Positions 24,809 through 33,989 are shown, counted from the stretch's first letter. The stretch is 64,000 nt of DNA from Demequina muriae (GCF_030418295.1 NZ_JAUHQA010000001.1:2696220-2760219); one strand, 5' to 3'. Numbers and translations: made by a program. Notes: a model not told the origin generated them from the letters alone.

Positions 24809-25683
24809 TGGCCGATACGGATCTGGCACGCACGGCCGAGCACCTCACTGAGCCGCCCGGAATGGGGGGCGCGTTCACCCGTGCGCTGATCCCCCGCCGC
24901 GGCGACACCGCGCGCATCCCGGCGCGCGCGGTGACGATTCACGGGCATCGGCAGGACCTCGCCCGGTTGGCCGACTACTCCAGGGTCTGCGGCTTCACCC
25001 TGCGTGACTCGGTGCCCGCGACGTGGATTCACGTGCTCACCTTCCCGCTGCACGTGCACCTGTTGAGCGACGCCGAATCGTCGGTGCGACTGGTGGGCGC
25101 GGTGCACGTGTCGAACGACATGACGATGCACCGGACCGTCGGCTCCGATGAGGTGCTGGACCTCACCGTGCATCTCGAGAACCTCCGTCCGCACCGGCGC
25201 GGCGCGCTCGTGGACCTCGTAGGACAGGCCCACGTGGACGGGGAGCTGGTCTGGGACGGCGTGAGCACGTACCTGTCGAGCAGCGTCAGCGTCCCCGGCG
25301 ACCCCGTGGAGCGCGATCGGACGCCGTTCGAGGCCCGCACGCCTCAGGGACTCTGGCGGCTCCCGGCCGACTTGGGCCGTCACTACCGACGCGTGTCGAA
25401 GGATCCGAACCCCATCCACACGAACCGTCTCGCGGCGAAGGCATTCGGCTTCCCCCGGCCCATCATCCACGGCATGTGGACCCATGCTCGGGCCCTGGCC
25501 GCTCTCGAAGGTCGGCTTCCGGTCTCGTACACGGCTCATGTCGACTTCGTGAAGCCCATCCTGCTTCCCGGCACCGTCGGTTTCACCTCGACCGCCACCG
25601 CACACGGGCAGGACCTCGCGGTGACGTCGCGCGACGGCGCCAAGCCGTTCCTGCTGATGTCGGTGACGGACGGCGCGCCGTGA
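24808..25683 (+). CDS. htdX: MaoC-like (R)-3-hydroxyacyl dehydratase, HtdX-like
   Basis: The 291-aa double-hotdog protein carries the hydratase-2 motif in its C-terminal half (RRVSKDPNPIHTN near residue 195, then IIHGMW). In this motif the Asp and His activate water. It would interconvert (R)-3-hydroxyacyl and enoyl thioesters. The N-terminal half is a degenerate hotdog. ATG 24808 overlaps the FabG stop by one base; the GTG at 24805 is the alternative. Matches Rv0241c by position in the locus. Confidence 0.85.
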   Translation: MADTDLARTAEHLTEPPGMGGAFTRALIPRRGDTARIPARAVTIHGHRQDLARLADYSRVCGFTLRDSVPATWIHVLTFPLHVHLLSDAESSVRLVGAVHVSNDMTMHRTVGSDEVLDLTVHLENLRPHRRGALVDLVGQAHVDGELVWDGVSTYLSSSVSVPGDPVERDRTPFEARTPQGLWRLPADLGRHYRRVSKDPNPIHTNRLAAKAFGFPRPIIHGMWTHARALAALEGRLPVSYTAHVDFVKPILLPGTVGFTSTATAHGQDLAVTSRDGAKPFLLMSVTDGAP

Positions 25684-26201
25684 ACCTGTGGCTGCGTCTG
25701 CTCCGCGTGCGCCTCGCCGCGCACCGTGGAGAGCGCATCGGCCTCTGGGACACCGTCGTGACCAGGTTTCGGGTGGCGCTCACCGACCTCGACACCGTGG
25801 GCCACATGAACAACGGCCGCTACCTGACGCTGCTCGACCTCGGTCGCCTGGACCTGATGGTCCAATCCGGCTTCTGGCGCCGATGCCGAGTGCGCGGCTG
25901 GTTCCCAGTCGTCGCAGGACAGACCATCACGTATTGGAAGGACTTGACGATCGGCCAGTCCTTCGACGTCCACACGCGCGTGGCGGGTGTCGACGAGCGC
26001 TGGGTGTACCTCGAGCAGACTTTCAGGCGCGGTGACGTCGAGCACGCCCGCGCGCTCATCCGAGCCTGCTTCGTCGAGCGCGGTCGGGGTCGCGTGCCCG
26101 CCGCCGATCTCGAGGCGGAACTCGGCGGCTTCCCTGACCATCTGGGCGTGCCCGATTGGGTACGCTCCTGGACAACGCATTCGGCGGCGAAGGTCGCCTG
26201 A
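25680..26201 (+). CDS. 4HBT-type acyl-CoA thioesterase
   Basis: The 173-aa single-hotdog protein carries the 4-hydroxybenzoyl-CoA thioesterase-like signature DLDTVGHMNNGRYLTLLDLG, followed by VVAGQTITYWKDLTIGQSFD. It would hydrolyse an acyl-CoA or acyl-ACP. GTG 25680 overlaps the dehydratase stop (GTGA), extending the coupled operon. The frame runs open further upstream inside the dehydratase gene; that part is not coding. Confidence 0.8.
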   Translation: MNLWLRLLRVRLAAHRGERIGLWDTVVTRFRVALTDLDTVGHMNNGRYLTLLDLGRLDLMVQSGFWRRCRVRGWFPVVAGQTITYWKDLTIGQSFDVHTRVAGVDERWVYLEQTFRRGDVEHARALIRACFVERGRGRVPAADLEAELGGFPDHLGVPDWVRSWTTHSAAKVA

Positions 26202-26255
26202 GCTGTCCCCCATCCCCGCGGTCCCCCGACCCATCACCATCAATGGAGATGAATG

Positions 26256-27974
26256 ATGAACGACACCACCCTCCCCAGCCACGACCCGGTCGGCGACGCC
26301 GACCGCCCCTGGTTCGCGTTCTACCCCGACAGCGTGTCGCGCACCATCGACCCGCCCGTCGAGCGGTCGCTCGGCGAGATGGCGGCTCACACCGCCCAGC
26401 GCTATGGCGATCGCACTGCCTTCTCGAACCTGGGGGGCACGCTCAGCTTCACCGAGGTCGACGAGATCGCGACCCGCATCGCCTCGTACCTGCAGAACGA
26501 GCTCGGGCTCCGCAAGGGCGACCGCATCGTGCTGCAGATGCCGAATCTCATGCAGTATCCAGTGGCGCTGTACGGTGCCCTGCGCGCGGGGCTCGTCGTG
26601 GTCAACGCGAACCCGCTGTACACGGCCCACGAGCTCGCCGCTGTCGTCAAGGACGCGGAGCCGCGTGCCATCATCGTGCTCGCCAACTTCGCGGACAAGG
26701 TGGAGAAGGTGCTGCCTGGCAGCACCATCGAGCACGTGATCGTCACGCAGGCCGGCGACATGCTCCACCAGCCCAAGCGCGCCATCGTGAACCTCGTCGC
26801 CAAGCGCGTCAAGAAGATGGTGCCCGAGTACTCGCTTCCGACGGCGATCGACTTCCGCGCACTGTTGACCGGGGACCCCGTCGAGTTCACCGACCCGGGC
26901 GTCGAGCACTCCGACGTGGCCTTCCTGCAGTACACCGGTGGAACGACCGGAGGCACCAAGGCCGCGGTGCTCACCCACTGGAATCTGCTCAACAACCAGG
27001 AGCAGTTCATCGGCCAGATCCGGGTGGTGCTCGAGGAGGGCAACACCTCCGTCATCGCCGCGCTGCCGCTCTATCACGTGTTCGCGCTCACGGTGAACTG
27101 CATCGGGTTCTTCCGGTTCGGCGGGCACAACGTGCTCATCACGAACCCTCGCGACACGGCCGCGTTCATCAAGACGCTCGACGCGGAGAAGCCCGATTGC
27201 CTGGTGCTCGTGAGCACGCTCGCCGGCGCGCTGATGGAACGGCCCGAGTTCTCGAAGCTCGACCTGTCCAACGTCAAGGTCTCCGTGGCGGGCGGCATGG
27301 CGCTGCGCAGCGCCGTGGGCAAGCGCTGGCGCGAGCTCACCGACTCGGAGATCATCGAGGGCTACGGGCTCACCGAGGCTTCTCCTGTCGTCAGCGTGAA
27401 CCCCACCCACTTGCCGCCCCGCGTGGGCACCATCGGCGTGCCCCTGCCGTCGACGGATGTCCGCATCCTGGCGGAGGACGGCACTGACGCTCCGCTCGGG
27501 GAACCCGGCGAGCTCGCCGTCAAGGGGCCGCAGGTCATGCAGGGCTACTGGCGCCAGCCCGAGGCGTCTGCCGAGGTCCTCACGGACGACGGCTGGCTCC
27601 TCACGGGCGACATCGCCACCATGGACGAGGACGGCTACCTGCGCATCGTCGACCGCAAGAAGGAGATCATCCTGGTGTCCGGCTTCAACGTGTACCCGGG
27701 AGACCTCGAGGATGCGGCGATGCTGCACCCGAAGGTGCTCGAGGCCGGCGCGATCCCGATCGAGGACGAGCACGCGGGCGAGGTGCCCAAGCTGTTCGTC
27801 GTCCGTCGCGATGACTCGCTCACCGAGGCCGAGCTGATGGCCTTCCTCAAGGAGGAGCTCACCGGCTACAAGCGCCCCCGCGAGATCGAGTTCCTCGACG
27901 AGCTCCCCAAGACCAACGTGGGCAAGGTCCTGCGCCGCGGGCTCCGCGAGATCGAGGCCGCGAAGGCGAAGTAG
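26256..27974 (+). CDS. fadD: Long-chain fatty acid-CoA ligase
   Basis: The 572-aa acyl-adenylate-forming enzyme has the ATP-binding loop YTGGTTGGTKAA, EGYGLTEASPV, the TGD motif GWLLTGDIATMD and the late KTNVGKVLRR lysine, needed for adenylation. GGAG lies 7 nt before ATG 26256; an adjacent ATG at 26253 is possible. It activates fatty acids for the adjacent beta-oxidation set, 54 bp downstream of the thioesterase and probably in the same transcript. Confidence 0.9.
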   Translation: MNDTTLPSHDPVGDADRPWFAFYPDSVSRTIDPPVERSLGEMAAHTAQRYGDRTAFSNLGGTLSFTEVDEIATRIASYLQNELGLRKGDRIVLQMPNLMQYPVALYGALRAGLVVVNANPLYTAHELAAVVKDAEPRAIIVLANFADKVEKVLPGSTIEHVIVTQAGDMLHQPKRAIVNLVAKRVKKMVPEYSLPTAIDFRALLTGDPVEFTDPGVEHSDVAFLQYTGGTTGGTKAAVLTHWNLLNNQEQFIGQIRVVLEEGNTSVIAALPLYHVFALTVNCIGFFRFGGHNVLITNPRDTAAFIKTLDAEKPDCLVLVSTLAGALMERPEFSKLDLSNVKVSVAGGMALRSAVGKRWRELTDSEIIEGYGLTEASPVVSVNPTHLPPRVGTIGVPLPSTDVRILAEDGTDAPLGEPGELAVKGPQVMQGYWRQPEASAEVLTDDGWLLTGDIATMDEDGYLRIVDRKKEIILVSGFNVYPGDLEDAAMLHPKVLEAGAIPIEDEHAGEVPKLFVVRRDDSLTEAELMAFLKEELTGYKRPREIEFLDELPKTNVGKVLRRGLREIEAAKAK

Positions 27975-28004
27975 CGCACGCACTCGCTGCCGACGATCGC
28001 CCCC

Positions 28005-28010
28005 TAGCAT
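28005..28010 (+). promoter_or_regulatory. -10 hexamer TAGCAT, leaderless-type
   Basis: TAGCAT ends 6 nt before ATG 28017, separating the hypothetical gene from the ligase operon. Confidence 0.45.
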
Positions 28011-28016
28011 CGAGGC

Positions 28017-29102
28017 ATGGACGCCCTCGCAGACCGCCTGACGCGCGGCCCGCGAGGGCGTCGCCTTCTGCTCGAACTGCTCACGTCCGGGGACGAGCGC
28101 GCCCGTGAGGCGGCCTTCTTCGCCTCGCGCGGCCTCTCCGACAGCGCAGCCTCCTTCGGGTGGGCTGCAGAGGGAACCACGGACTGGGAACCTCCGAAGG
28201 TGACAGCCTCACAGGCGGCCGACGCGCTCGCCGGGGTCGAGCCTGCGTCACCGGACGGCGCCGCACTGCTTCGCGCGCTGCGCGAGACGGTCGATGACGC
28301 GAGGTACTGGCAGCCCCCTGGCGGCGAGGAGGTGCTCGCCTCCCAGCCGGAGCTCGACGACGTGCTGGCGGGGATGGCGCGGGTCGTCGCGGTCTCCCCC
28401 GCTGCCGCGTGGCTCGATGCTCCCCTGAGTGGCAGCGACCAGCACCGGGTGCGGTGGCCCACGACGGAGCGTGAGCATGGCGTGCCCGGCTCGTGGGAGG
28501 CGTCGATGCCCGCGGCACAGCTGCTCGGCGAGTGGAGCACGGCGGTGCGTGAAGAGGAATCGACGGCGCTGTGGGAGCGCCCCGCGGACCCGAGCGCTGC
28601 GTGGAGCGGGACGTGGTGGTCGGTACCGCCGCTGGCACTCGTCACCACGACGCGGAGCCTTCGCGATGCCGGGCCGGCGGGCCTGCACCTGGTGGAGGAC
28701 TCGTTCGGCGAGGATCGGGCGGTGACCCTGCGCGTCACGGTCCCACAAGGCGCCGACGTGCTCGAGATTGCATGCGCGGAGGACTGGGCGGCGCTATGCC
28801 GGCGCCACTCGATTGACGTGACGGCGTCGAGGCGGCACGACTGGTTCAGCTGCACGGGGCGTGCAGGAGACTGGGTGATCCCCGACTGGGAAGGGGTGTC
28901 GACGGAGCACGACGCCGTTCACCTCACCGCCGCCGCCTATCTGGAAGCCTCCCGTGTCGCCATTCGGGTGGACGATGGCCGCGCGAGCGTGATCGCCGGG
29001 TGGAACCCGGACGCGACCGTGTGGCTGCGCGATGTCACCATTCCGGCGTCGCCGGAGGTCGCATGGATGTGGCCCGACGGCGGTGAGTGGTGTCGGGCCT
29101 GA
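28017..29102 (+). CDS. Hypothetical Trp-rich soluble protein
   Basis: The 361-aa protein has high GC at third positions and no signal peptide or membrane helix. It is Trp-rich (e.g. WSGTWWSVPP, RHDWFSCTG, GDWVIPDWEG, VAWMWPDGGEWC). A helical N-terminal third (DRLTRGPRGRRLLLELL) precedes a beta-rich remainder ending in a Trp/Gly-rich tail. I recognise no family. It is leaderless-type and appears monocistronic; a convergent gene ends 29 bp downstream. Confidence 0.65.
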   Translation: MDALADRLTRGPRGRRLLLELLTSGDERAREAAFFASRGLSDSAASFGWAAEGTTDWEPPKVTASQAADALAGVEPASPDGAALLRALRETVDDARYWQPPGGEEVLASQPELDDVLAGMARVVAVSPAAAWLDAPLSGSDQHRVRWPTTEREHGVPGSWEASMPAAQLLGEWSTAVREEESTALWERPADPSAAWSGTWWSVPPLALVTTTRSLRDAGPAGLHLVEDSFGEDRAVTLRVTVPQGADVLEIACAEDWAALCRRHSIDVTASRRHDWFSCTGRAGDWVIPDWEGVSTEHDAVHLTAAAYLEASRVAIRVDDGRASVIAGWNPDATVWLRDVTIPASPEVAWMWPDGGEWCRA

Positions 29103-29131
29103 GCCGCACCTCCGGCCGGCGAGCCTTCTCG

Positions 29132-30190
29132 CTACCGTGCCAGCGCACTCACCGCTCGGCCCAGTGAAGCGTCGCGCATCGCGCCCGTGGCGGTCATGAC
29201 CGCATCGGCGCCCGCGTGGCGGTAGGTCTCGTAGTCGTCAGCGGTCAGCACTCCGCCCACCCCGAGGATCGTGTAGGCCTCGTCGCTGGCTTCGCGGTGG
29301 CGAGCGAGCCGACGCACCATGTCGAGCCCCGCCCACCGTATCGAGGCGCCGCAGACGCCCGCAGTCTCGCGCCCGGGTCCGGGCAGTGCCTGCCGCCCGG
29401 CCGCGTCCACGAGCAGCGCCGGCAACGTGTTGACGGCGGCGATCCCGTCCGCGACCGGCGCCACCGCACGGACCAGGCTCGCCAGCGCATCGTCGTCGCG
29501 GAAGTAGGCGATCTTGAGCACCAGCGGCACGTCGCCGATCCGCTCCTTGGCGGCGCGCGCCACCCGTGCGACCAGCGGAGTGTCGAAGCACAGCAAGGCT
29601 CCGGTGCCCTCGTTGGGGCAGCTGAGGTTGAGCTCCACGGCACCGGCTCCGGTCTCCGCGACCAGCTGCGCGGTGCGCGCGTAGTCCGCGATGAGAGCGG
29701 TGTCGTCACCATCGCGCGTGCCCTGGCACGAGCCCACCAGCACCTGCCCGTTGGCCGCTGAGGCGGCCGCGGCAGCCATGTCGGGCTGCCACTGATCGGG
29801 GTCGGGCGACGGGACGCCATACGAGTTGGAGATGCTGTGCGCGGTGTCGAGGTCGCCGTCGACCAGGAGTGTCACGCCCGGCTCTGCGCACAGGTCGCCG
29901 TCGACCCGTACCGCGAGAGTGTTGGGGAAGGGATGAGCCGGCATCGCGCGCGAGCGGACGGTCTTGTAGACGTTCACGTCGAAGCCATGGCTGAAGGCGG
30001 CGGCGCAGTGCCGCGCGGTCGGGAGCGGCCCGGCAGCGATGCCGAACGGACGGCGCACGGTGTGCCCCAGGAACCTCTCGGCTGGTGTGGTGGGGGCATC
30101 CCGCTCGGGGGGGTGTCCGTCGAACGGCCCGAACGGGCCGTTCCTCACATTGTCGTCGTACGTCCGCCGGGGATCGAACCACCAGTCCAT
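29132..30190 (-). CDS. Dihydroorotate dehydrogenase-like FMN protein
   Basis: The 352-aa TIM-barrel protein has PFGIAAGPLPTARH, the PyrD-like VELNLSCPNEG motif that binds FMN and orotate, and a late ILGVGGVLTADDYETYRHAGADAV phosphate-binding stretch. The divergent N-terminus (MDWWFDPRRTYDDN) argues against true PyrD, and no pyrimidine gene is nearby, so a paralogue acting on another substrate is likely. TAGCGT lies 7 nt before ATG 30190 (leaderless). The frame is open further upstream but without coding character. Confidence 0.75.
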   Translation of the reverse strand: MDWWFDPRRTYDDNVRNGPFGPFDGHPPERDAPTTPAERFLGHTVRRPFGIAAGPLPTARHCAAAFSHGFDVNVYKTVRSRAMPAHPFPNTLAVRVDGDLCAEPGVTLLVDGDLDTAHSISNSYGVPSPDPDQWQPDMAAAAASAANGQVLVGSCQGTRDGDDTALIADYARTAQLVAETGAGAVELNLSCPNEGTGALLCFDTPLVARVARAAKERIGDVPLVLKIAYFRDDDALASLVRAVAPVADGIAAVNTLPALLVDAAGRQALPGPGRETAGVCGASIRWAGLDMVRRLARHREASDEAYTILGVGGVLTADDYETYRHAGADAVMTATGAMRDASLGRAVSALAR

Positions 30191-30347
30191 GCCAGCGACG
30201 CTAGACCCGCTCCTTGCCGCTCCCCCGTGACCTCTGGCCCGGGCCGCGAGCGCGCGCATCGGCTGCCGGGACTCTCCGGACACGCGGCTCGGACCAACTG
30301 AGCAGCGCTGCTTTCCGCACGCAGGCGCACTGCCTTCCTGGCTCGGT

Positions 30348-30935
30348 TCATCCGGCTGTGGTGTCCGCGCCCACCCACGGGATGGCCCGCCCTGCCGCCA
30401 CCGAGGCCCGCGCATCGAGGACGCGCTGGTTCGTGGAGCCACGGAACGCAAGCGACAGGTCTCGTCGGGCGTGGTCGTACGGACCGTCCACGAGCACGTC
30501 GACGTGACCGAGGAGCTCCCGCTTGTCGGTGCTGTCGTCAAGAATCTGCTCGAGCGTGTACCCCGACCAGGCCCACACGTCCTTGGCCGGGAGCTCGGCG
30601 CGCATGCGCCGCACCACCGCGAGGCACACCGTGGTGTTGAGGAACGGCTCGCCCCCCAGCAATGACAGGCCCTGCACCGCGGGGTGCGCGAGGTCGGCGA
30701 GGATCCGATCCTCGAGGGCGCGCGAGTACGGCTCTCCGCGCCTGAAGCTCCAGGCCGCCTCGTTGAAGCACCCGTCGCACTTGAACAGGCATCCGGCCAC
30801 ATAGAGACTGCAGCGCACGCCCTCGCCGTCCACGAACTGGAACGCCTTGTAGTCCGCGACGTAGTCGTGGCTCACCTTGCTGGCGACCCACGTGCGCGGC
30901 ACCGGGGTGCGGTGCGTCGGCGCCTCGGTAGCCAC
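30348..30935 (-). CDS. nrdG: Anaerobic ribonucleotide reductase activating protein (radical SAM)
   Basis: The 195-aa product carries the CxxxCxxC [4Fe-4S] motif AGCLFKCDGCFN and LLGGEPFLN. It generates the glycyl radical on NrdD using SAM under anaerobic conditions. GTG 30935 lies 5 nt after the nrdD stop, so the two are one operon; the open frame further upstream overlaps nrdD and is not coding. The His/Arg tail (RGSTNQRVLDA) is typical of the family. Confidence 0.9.
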   Translation of the reverse strand: MATEAPTHRTPVPRTWVASKVSHDYVADYKAFQFVDGEGVRCSLYVAGCLFKCDGCFNEAAWSFRRGEPYSRALEDRILADLAHPAVQGLSLLGGEPFLNTTVCLAVVRRMRAELPAKDVWAWSGYTLEQILDDSTDKRELLGHVDVLVDGPYDHARRDLSLAFRGSTNQRVLDARASVAAGRAIPWVGADTTAG

Positions 30936-30940
30936 GCCGG

Positions 30941-33193
30941 TCAGCGCTCCGGTTCCGTCATCCGGTCGACGAGCGCGGGTGCGACCCGGGTGTCCCCCGG
31001 CAGGTGCTTGACACGCGCCGCGATCTCCTCGTGCCTGCCGTGCACCATCGGGCGCTGCTGCGGATTGCCCAGGTAGCCGCAGGTGCGCTTGACGACGTCG
31101 CACGAACGAGGATCGTCGTTGCCGCAGGCCGGGCACTCGAAGCCCGTCGCAGTGGGCTCGAAGTCGCCGGCGTAGCCGCACTCGTAGCAGCGGTCGATGG
31201 GGGTGTTCGTGCCCAGGTAGCCGATGCGGTCGTAGGCATAGTCCCACACCGCCTCCAGCGCACGCGGGTTCTGTTGGAGCACGGGGTACTCGCAGTAGTG
31301 AATGAACCCGCCGGCTGTCAGCGGCGCGTACTCGGCCTCGAAGTCGAGCTTCTGGAACGGGGTGGGGTTCTTCCGCACGTCGTAGTGGAAGGAGTTCGTG
31401 TAGTAGTCCTTGTCGGTGATGTCGCGCACCGATCCGAACCGTTCCTTGTCGAGCCGGCAGAACCGGTCCGTGAGGCTCTCGGACGGCGTCGAGTAGACGC
31501 TGACGTGGTACCCGGACTCCGCCTTCCACGCCGCAGCGCGTTCGCCCAGCCGCCGCAGGACAGCAAGGGTCAGCGCCTTCGCCCGGGGGTTCGACTCCCA
31601 CTGCCCGCCGTAGAACGCCGTCGCCACCTCGTACAGCCCGATGTACCCCAGGGAGACCGTGGCGCGACCGTCGCGGAAGAGCGAGTCCACCTCGTCATCC
31701 GGCCCGAGCCGGGTCCCGAACGCCCCATGGACGTAGAGGATCGGAGCGTTGCCTGGCACCGCCTCCTTGCACCGTGCGATGCGGTACATCAGCGCGTCGC
31801 CGACCGTCTCCAGACGCTCGTCGAGCAGCCGCCAGAACTTGTCCTGGTCGCGATCCGCTTCGAGCGCGATGCGCGGCAGGTTGAGGGTGACGACCCCGAG
31901 GTTCATGCGGCCGTCGACGCTGTCGTTGCCGTCCTCGTCGGTCCAGCCCTGCAGGAACGACCGGCACCCCATCGGCGCCTTGAACGATCCGGTGAGTTCG
32001 ACGATCTTGTCGTAGCTGAGCATGTCCGGGTACATCCGCTTGGTCGCACACTCGACGGCCAGCTGCTTGATGTCGTAGTTGCGGTCGCCCTCGACCAGGT
32101 TCAGTCCCCGCTTCACCGTGAACAGCAGCTTGGGGAAGATCGCCGTGCGCTGCTCGCGCCCGAGGCCGCGGATGCGGATCTGCAGGATCGCCCGCTGGAT
32201 CTCGCGCTCGTACCAATTGGTGCCGAGCCCGAACCCGACGGATGTGAAGGGCGTCTGGCCGTTCGACGTGAAGAGTGTGTTGATCTCGTACTCGAGGCTC
32301 TGCATCGCGTCGTAGATGTCCTTGCGCGTCTTCTCCTGCGCGTACTCGGCGCGCGCCTCCGGGTCGACGATCCAGCGCTCCGCGTCTGCCTCGTGCTTCG
32401 CACGGTTCAGGGCGGCATAGGGAGCGAGCAGCTCGTCGATGCGGTTGACGGTGCACCCGCCGTACTGGCTCGAGGACACGTTGGCGATGATCTGGGAGAT
32501 CTGCGCAGTCGCCGTCTGGATCGAGCGGGGCGGGTCCACCTGAGCGTTGCCGATGCGGAATCCGGCGGAGAGCATCGTCGTGAAGTCGATGAGGCAGCAG
32601 TTGGTCATCGGCGAATAGGGGTGGTAATCGAGGTCGTGGTAGTGCAGATCGCCCTTCTGGTGGGCATTCGCGACGTGAGGGGGCAGCATGCGCAATCCCA
32701 CGGCCTTGCCCACCATCCCCGCCGTGAGGTCGCGCTGCGTGTTGTAGACGTCGGCGTCCTTGTTGGCGTTCTCGTGCACCACCGAGGACTCCTTGCCGAG
32801 CAGCCGGTGGATCGAGTGGTTGAGGTCCGTCGACTCGGACCTCGCCAGATCGCGGTCGACACGGTAGTCGATGTACGCGCGCGCCACCGCGCGCTCGCCC
32901 GCGTCGAGCAGCTCGTGCTCGACGACAGCCTGGATCTCGTAGATCATCACGGTGGACTCGTGCCTGCGTGCAAGCTCCTCCACGATGCGGGTCACCAGCA
33001 CATCGATGGTGCGCTCGTGGCCGGGGGTGATGACTCCGTGGACTGCCGCGAATGCCTTCGTGAGCGCGATGCCGATGCGACTGTCATCGAACGCCAGGGT
33101 GCGTCCGTCGCGCTTGACGACCTCGAGGGTGGGCGTGGCCGTACCAGCGGTCTCCCGAGCGGTCGTGCCGTGGTCGTTCTCGATGATGCTCAT
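30941..33193 (-). CDS. nrdD: Anaerobic (class III) ribonucleoside-triphosphate reductase
   Basis: The protein is 750 aa from ATG 33193, with GGAGGG 5 nt upstream. An N-terminal ATP-cone (residues ~22-110, VVKRDGRTLAFDDSRIG) gives allosteric control. Near the C-terminus four Cys (CYECGYAG, ECPACGND) bind zinc, and KRTCGYLG holds the glycyl-radical Gly. It reduces ribonucleotides without oxygen, partnered by NrdG. Two NrdR boxes lie upstream. Confidence 0.95.
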   Translation of the reverse strand: MSIIENDHGTTARETAGTATPTLEVVKRDGRTLAFDDSRIGIALTKAFAAVHGVITPGHERTIDVLVTRIVEELARRHESTVMIYEIQAVVEHELLDAGERAVARAYIDYRVDRDLARSESTDLNHSIHRLLGKESSVVHENANKDADVYNTQRDLTAGMVGKAVGLRMLPPHVANAHQKGDLHYHDLDYHPYSPMTNCCLIDFTTMLSAGFRIGNAQVDPPRSIQTATAQISQIIANVSSSQYGGCTVNRIDELLAPYAALNRAKHEADAERWIVDPEARAEYAQEKTRKDIYDAMQSLEYEINTLFTSNGQTPFTSVGFGLGTNWYEREIQRAILQIRIRGLGREQRTAIFPKLLFTVKRGLNLVEGDRNYDIKQLAVECATKRMYPDMLSYDKIVELTGSFKAPMGCRSFLQGWTDEDGNDSVDGRMNLGVVTLNLPRIALEADRDQDKFWRLLDERLETVGDALMYRIARCKEAVPGNAPILYVHGAFGTRLGPDDEVDSLFRDGRATVSLGYIGLYEVATAFYGGQWESNPRAKALTLAVLRRLGERAAAWKAESGYHVSVYSTPSESLTDRFCRLDKERFGSVRDITDKDYYTNSFHYDVRKNPTPFQKLDFEAEYAPLTAGGFIHYCEYPVLQQNPRALEAVWDYAYDRIGYLGTNTPIDRCYECGYAGDFEPTATGFECPACGNDDPRSCDVVKRTCGYLGNPQQRPMVHGRHEEIAARVKHLPGDTRVAPALVDRMTEPER

Positions 33194-33226
33194 ATGGCCC
33201 TCCGTGGTCCGTCTGCGCCCTTGCAC

Positions 33227-33240
33227 CACAACATCTAGTG
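33227..33240 (-). promoter_or_regulatory. NrdR box 1
   Basis: CACAACATCTAGTG matches the actinobacterial NrdR box (consensus acaCwAtATaTwGtgt type). It lies 34 bp before nrdD and 32 bp (three helical turns) from box 2, the spacing expected for cooperative NrdR binding. Confidence 0.8.
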
Positions 33241-33258
33241 GTCTGTTCCGTGTGAATA

Positions 33259-33272
33259 CACTAGATCTCGTG
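33259..33272 (-). promoter_or_regulatory. NrdR box 2
   Basis: CACTAGATCTCGTG, the second half of the tandem operator. The nrdD promoter is probably embedded here (TAGTGT/TATTCA-like -10 candidates on the minus strand). Confidence 0.75.
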
Positions 33273-33350
33273 TTCGCGACGAACTAGGCCCAAGGTCCCA
33301 TGCGCGCCAGGGGGACGCCGTCACCCTCGTACGGCGCCTACGCTGGAGAG

Positions 33351-33989
33351 GTGACGACCGTGCTGCTCACCGCCTTCGAACCGTTCGCCTCCGCGGATCG
33401 CAATCCCTCGTGGGAGGCCGCGCGCACCGTGGCAGAGGAGTGGGCCGGCGACGCCACGGTGGTGGCCGTATGCCTGCCGGTCGAGTTCGAGGGCGCCACC
33501 GTCGCGATCACCCGCGCGCTCGACACGCACCGGCCGGACGTCGTGCTCGCCTTGGGGGTCGCCGAGGGCCGCACCGCGATCACCCCGGAGCGCATCGCGA
33601 TCAACGTCGACGACGCGCGCATCGCCGACAACGGCGGCGCACGCCCTGTCGACATTCCCGTGGTGGAGGGTGCACCGGATGGATTGTTCTCGACGCTGCC
33701 GGTGAAGGCGATCGTGCAGGCGATCCGGGACGCGGGCATCGCCGCCGAGCTCTCCGCAAGCGCGGGCACCTACGTGTGCAATCACGTCTTCTTCACGCTG
33801 CAGCACGCGCTGCGAGACGCGAGTGCGCGGTCGGGCTTCATCCACGTCCCGGCAAGCCCCGAGATGCGCCAAGCGGACGTCGGCCCCACCATGGAGCAGA
33901 CGGCGATCACGGCCGGGGTGCGCATCGCCGTCGAGACGGCGCTGACGCACGCCACCGACGTCGTCGTCTCCGAAGGGACGGTGCATTGA
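33351..33989 (+). CDS. pcp: Pyroglutamyl-peptidase I
   Basis: The protein is 212 aa from GTG 33351; TACGCT and GGAGAG precede it. The triad is visible: Glu in GVAEGRTAITPER, Cys in GTYVCNHVFF and His in GFIHVPASPE. Start motif VLLTAFEPFASADRNPS is typical. It removes N-terminal pyroglutamate from peptides in the cytoplasm. Its stop overlaps the TTG start of the flavoprotein gene. Confidence 0.9.
   Translation: MTTVLLTAFEPFASADRNPSWEAARTVAEEWAGDATVVAVCLPVEFEGATVAITRALDTHRPDVVLALGVAEGRTAITPERIAINVDDARIADNGGARPVDIPVVEGAPDGLFSTLPVKAIVQAIRDAGIAAELSASAGTYVCNHVFFTLQHALRDASARSGFIHVPASPEMRQADVGPTMEQTAITAGVRIAVETALTHATDVVVSEGTVH

Noticed and set aside
25536..28010. An 824-aa open frame on the minus strand across the thioesterase and acyl-CoA ligase genes
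   Set aside because: It is antisense to two clear genes and has the Arg/His/Asp/Val-rich composition of GC-bias shadows; no motif and no promoter.
30301..30312. Palindrome AGCAGCGCTGCT after nrdG as a terminator
   Set aside because: A self-complementary 12-mer leaves only a 4-bp stem once a loop is allowed; too weak to call.
31004..33238. A 744-aa plus-strand open frame over nrdD
   Set aside because: Antisense to a complete class III reductase and made of low-complexity Val/Glu/Asp/His; shadow frame.
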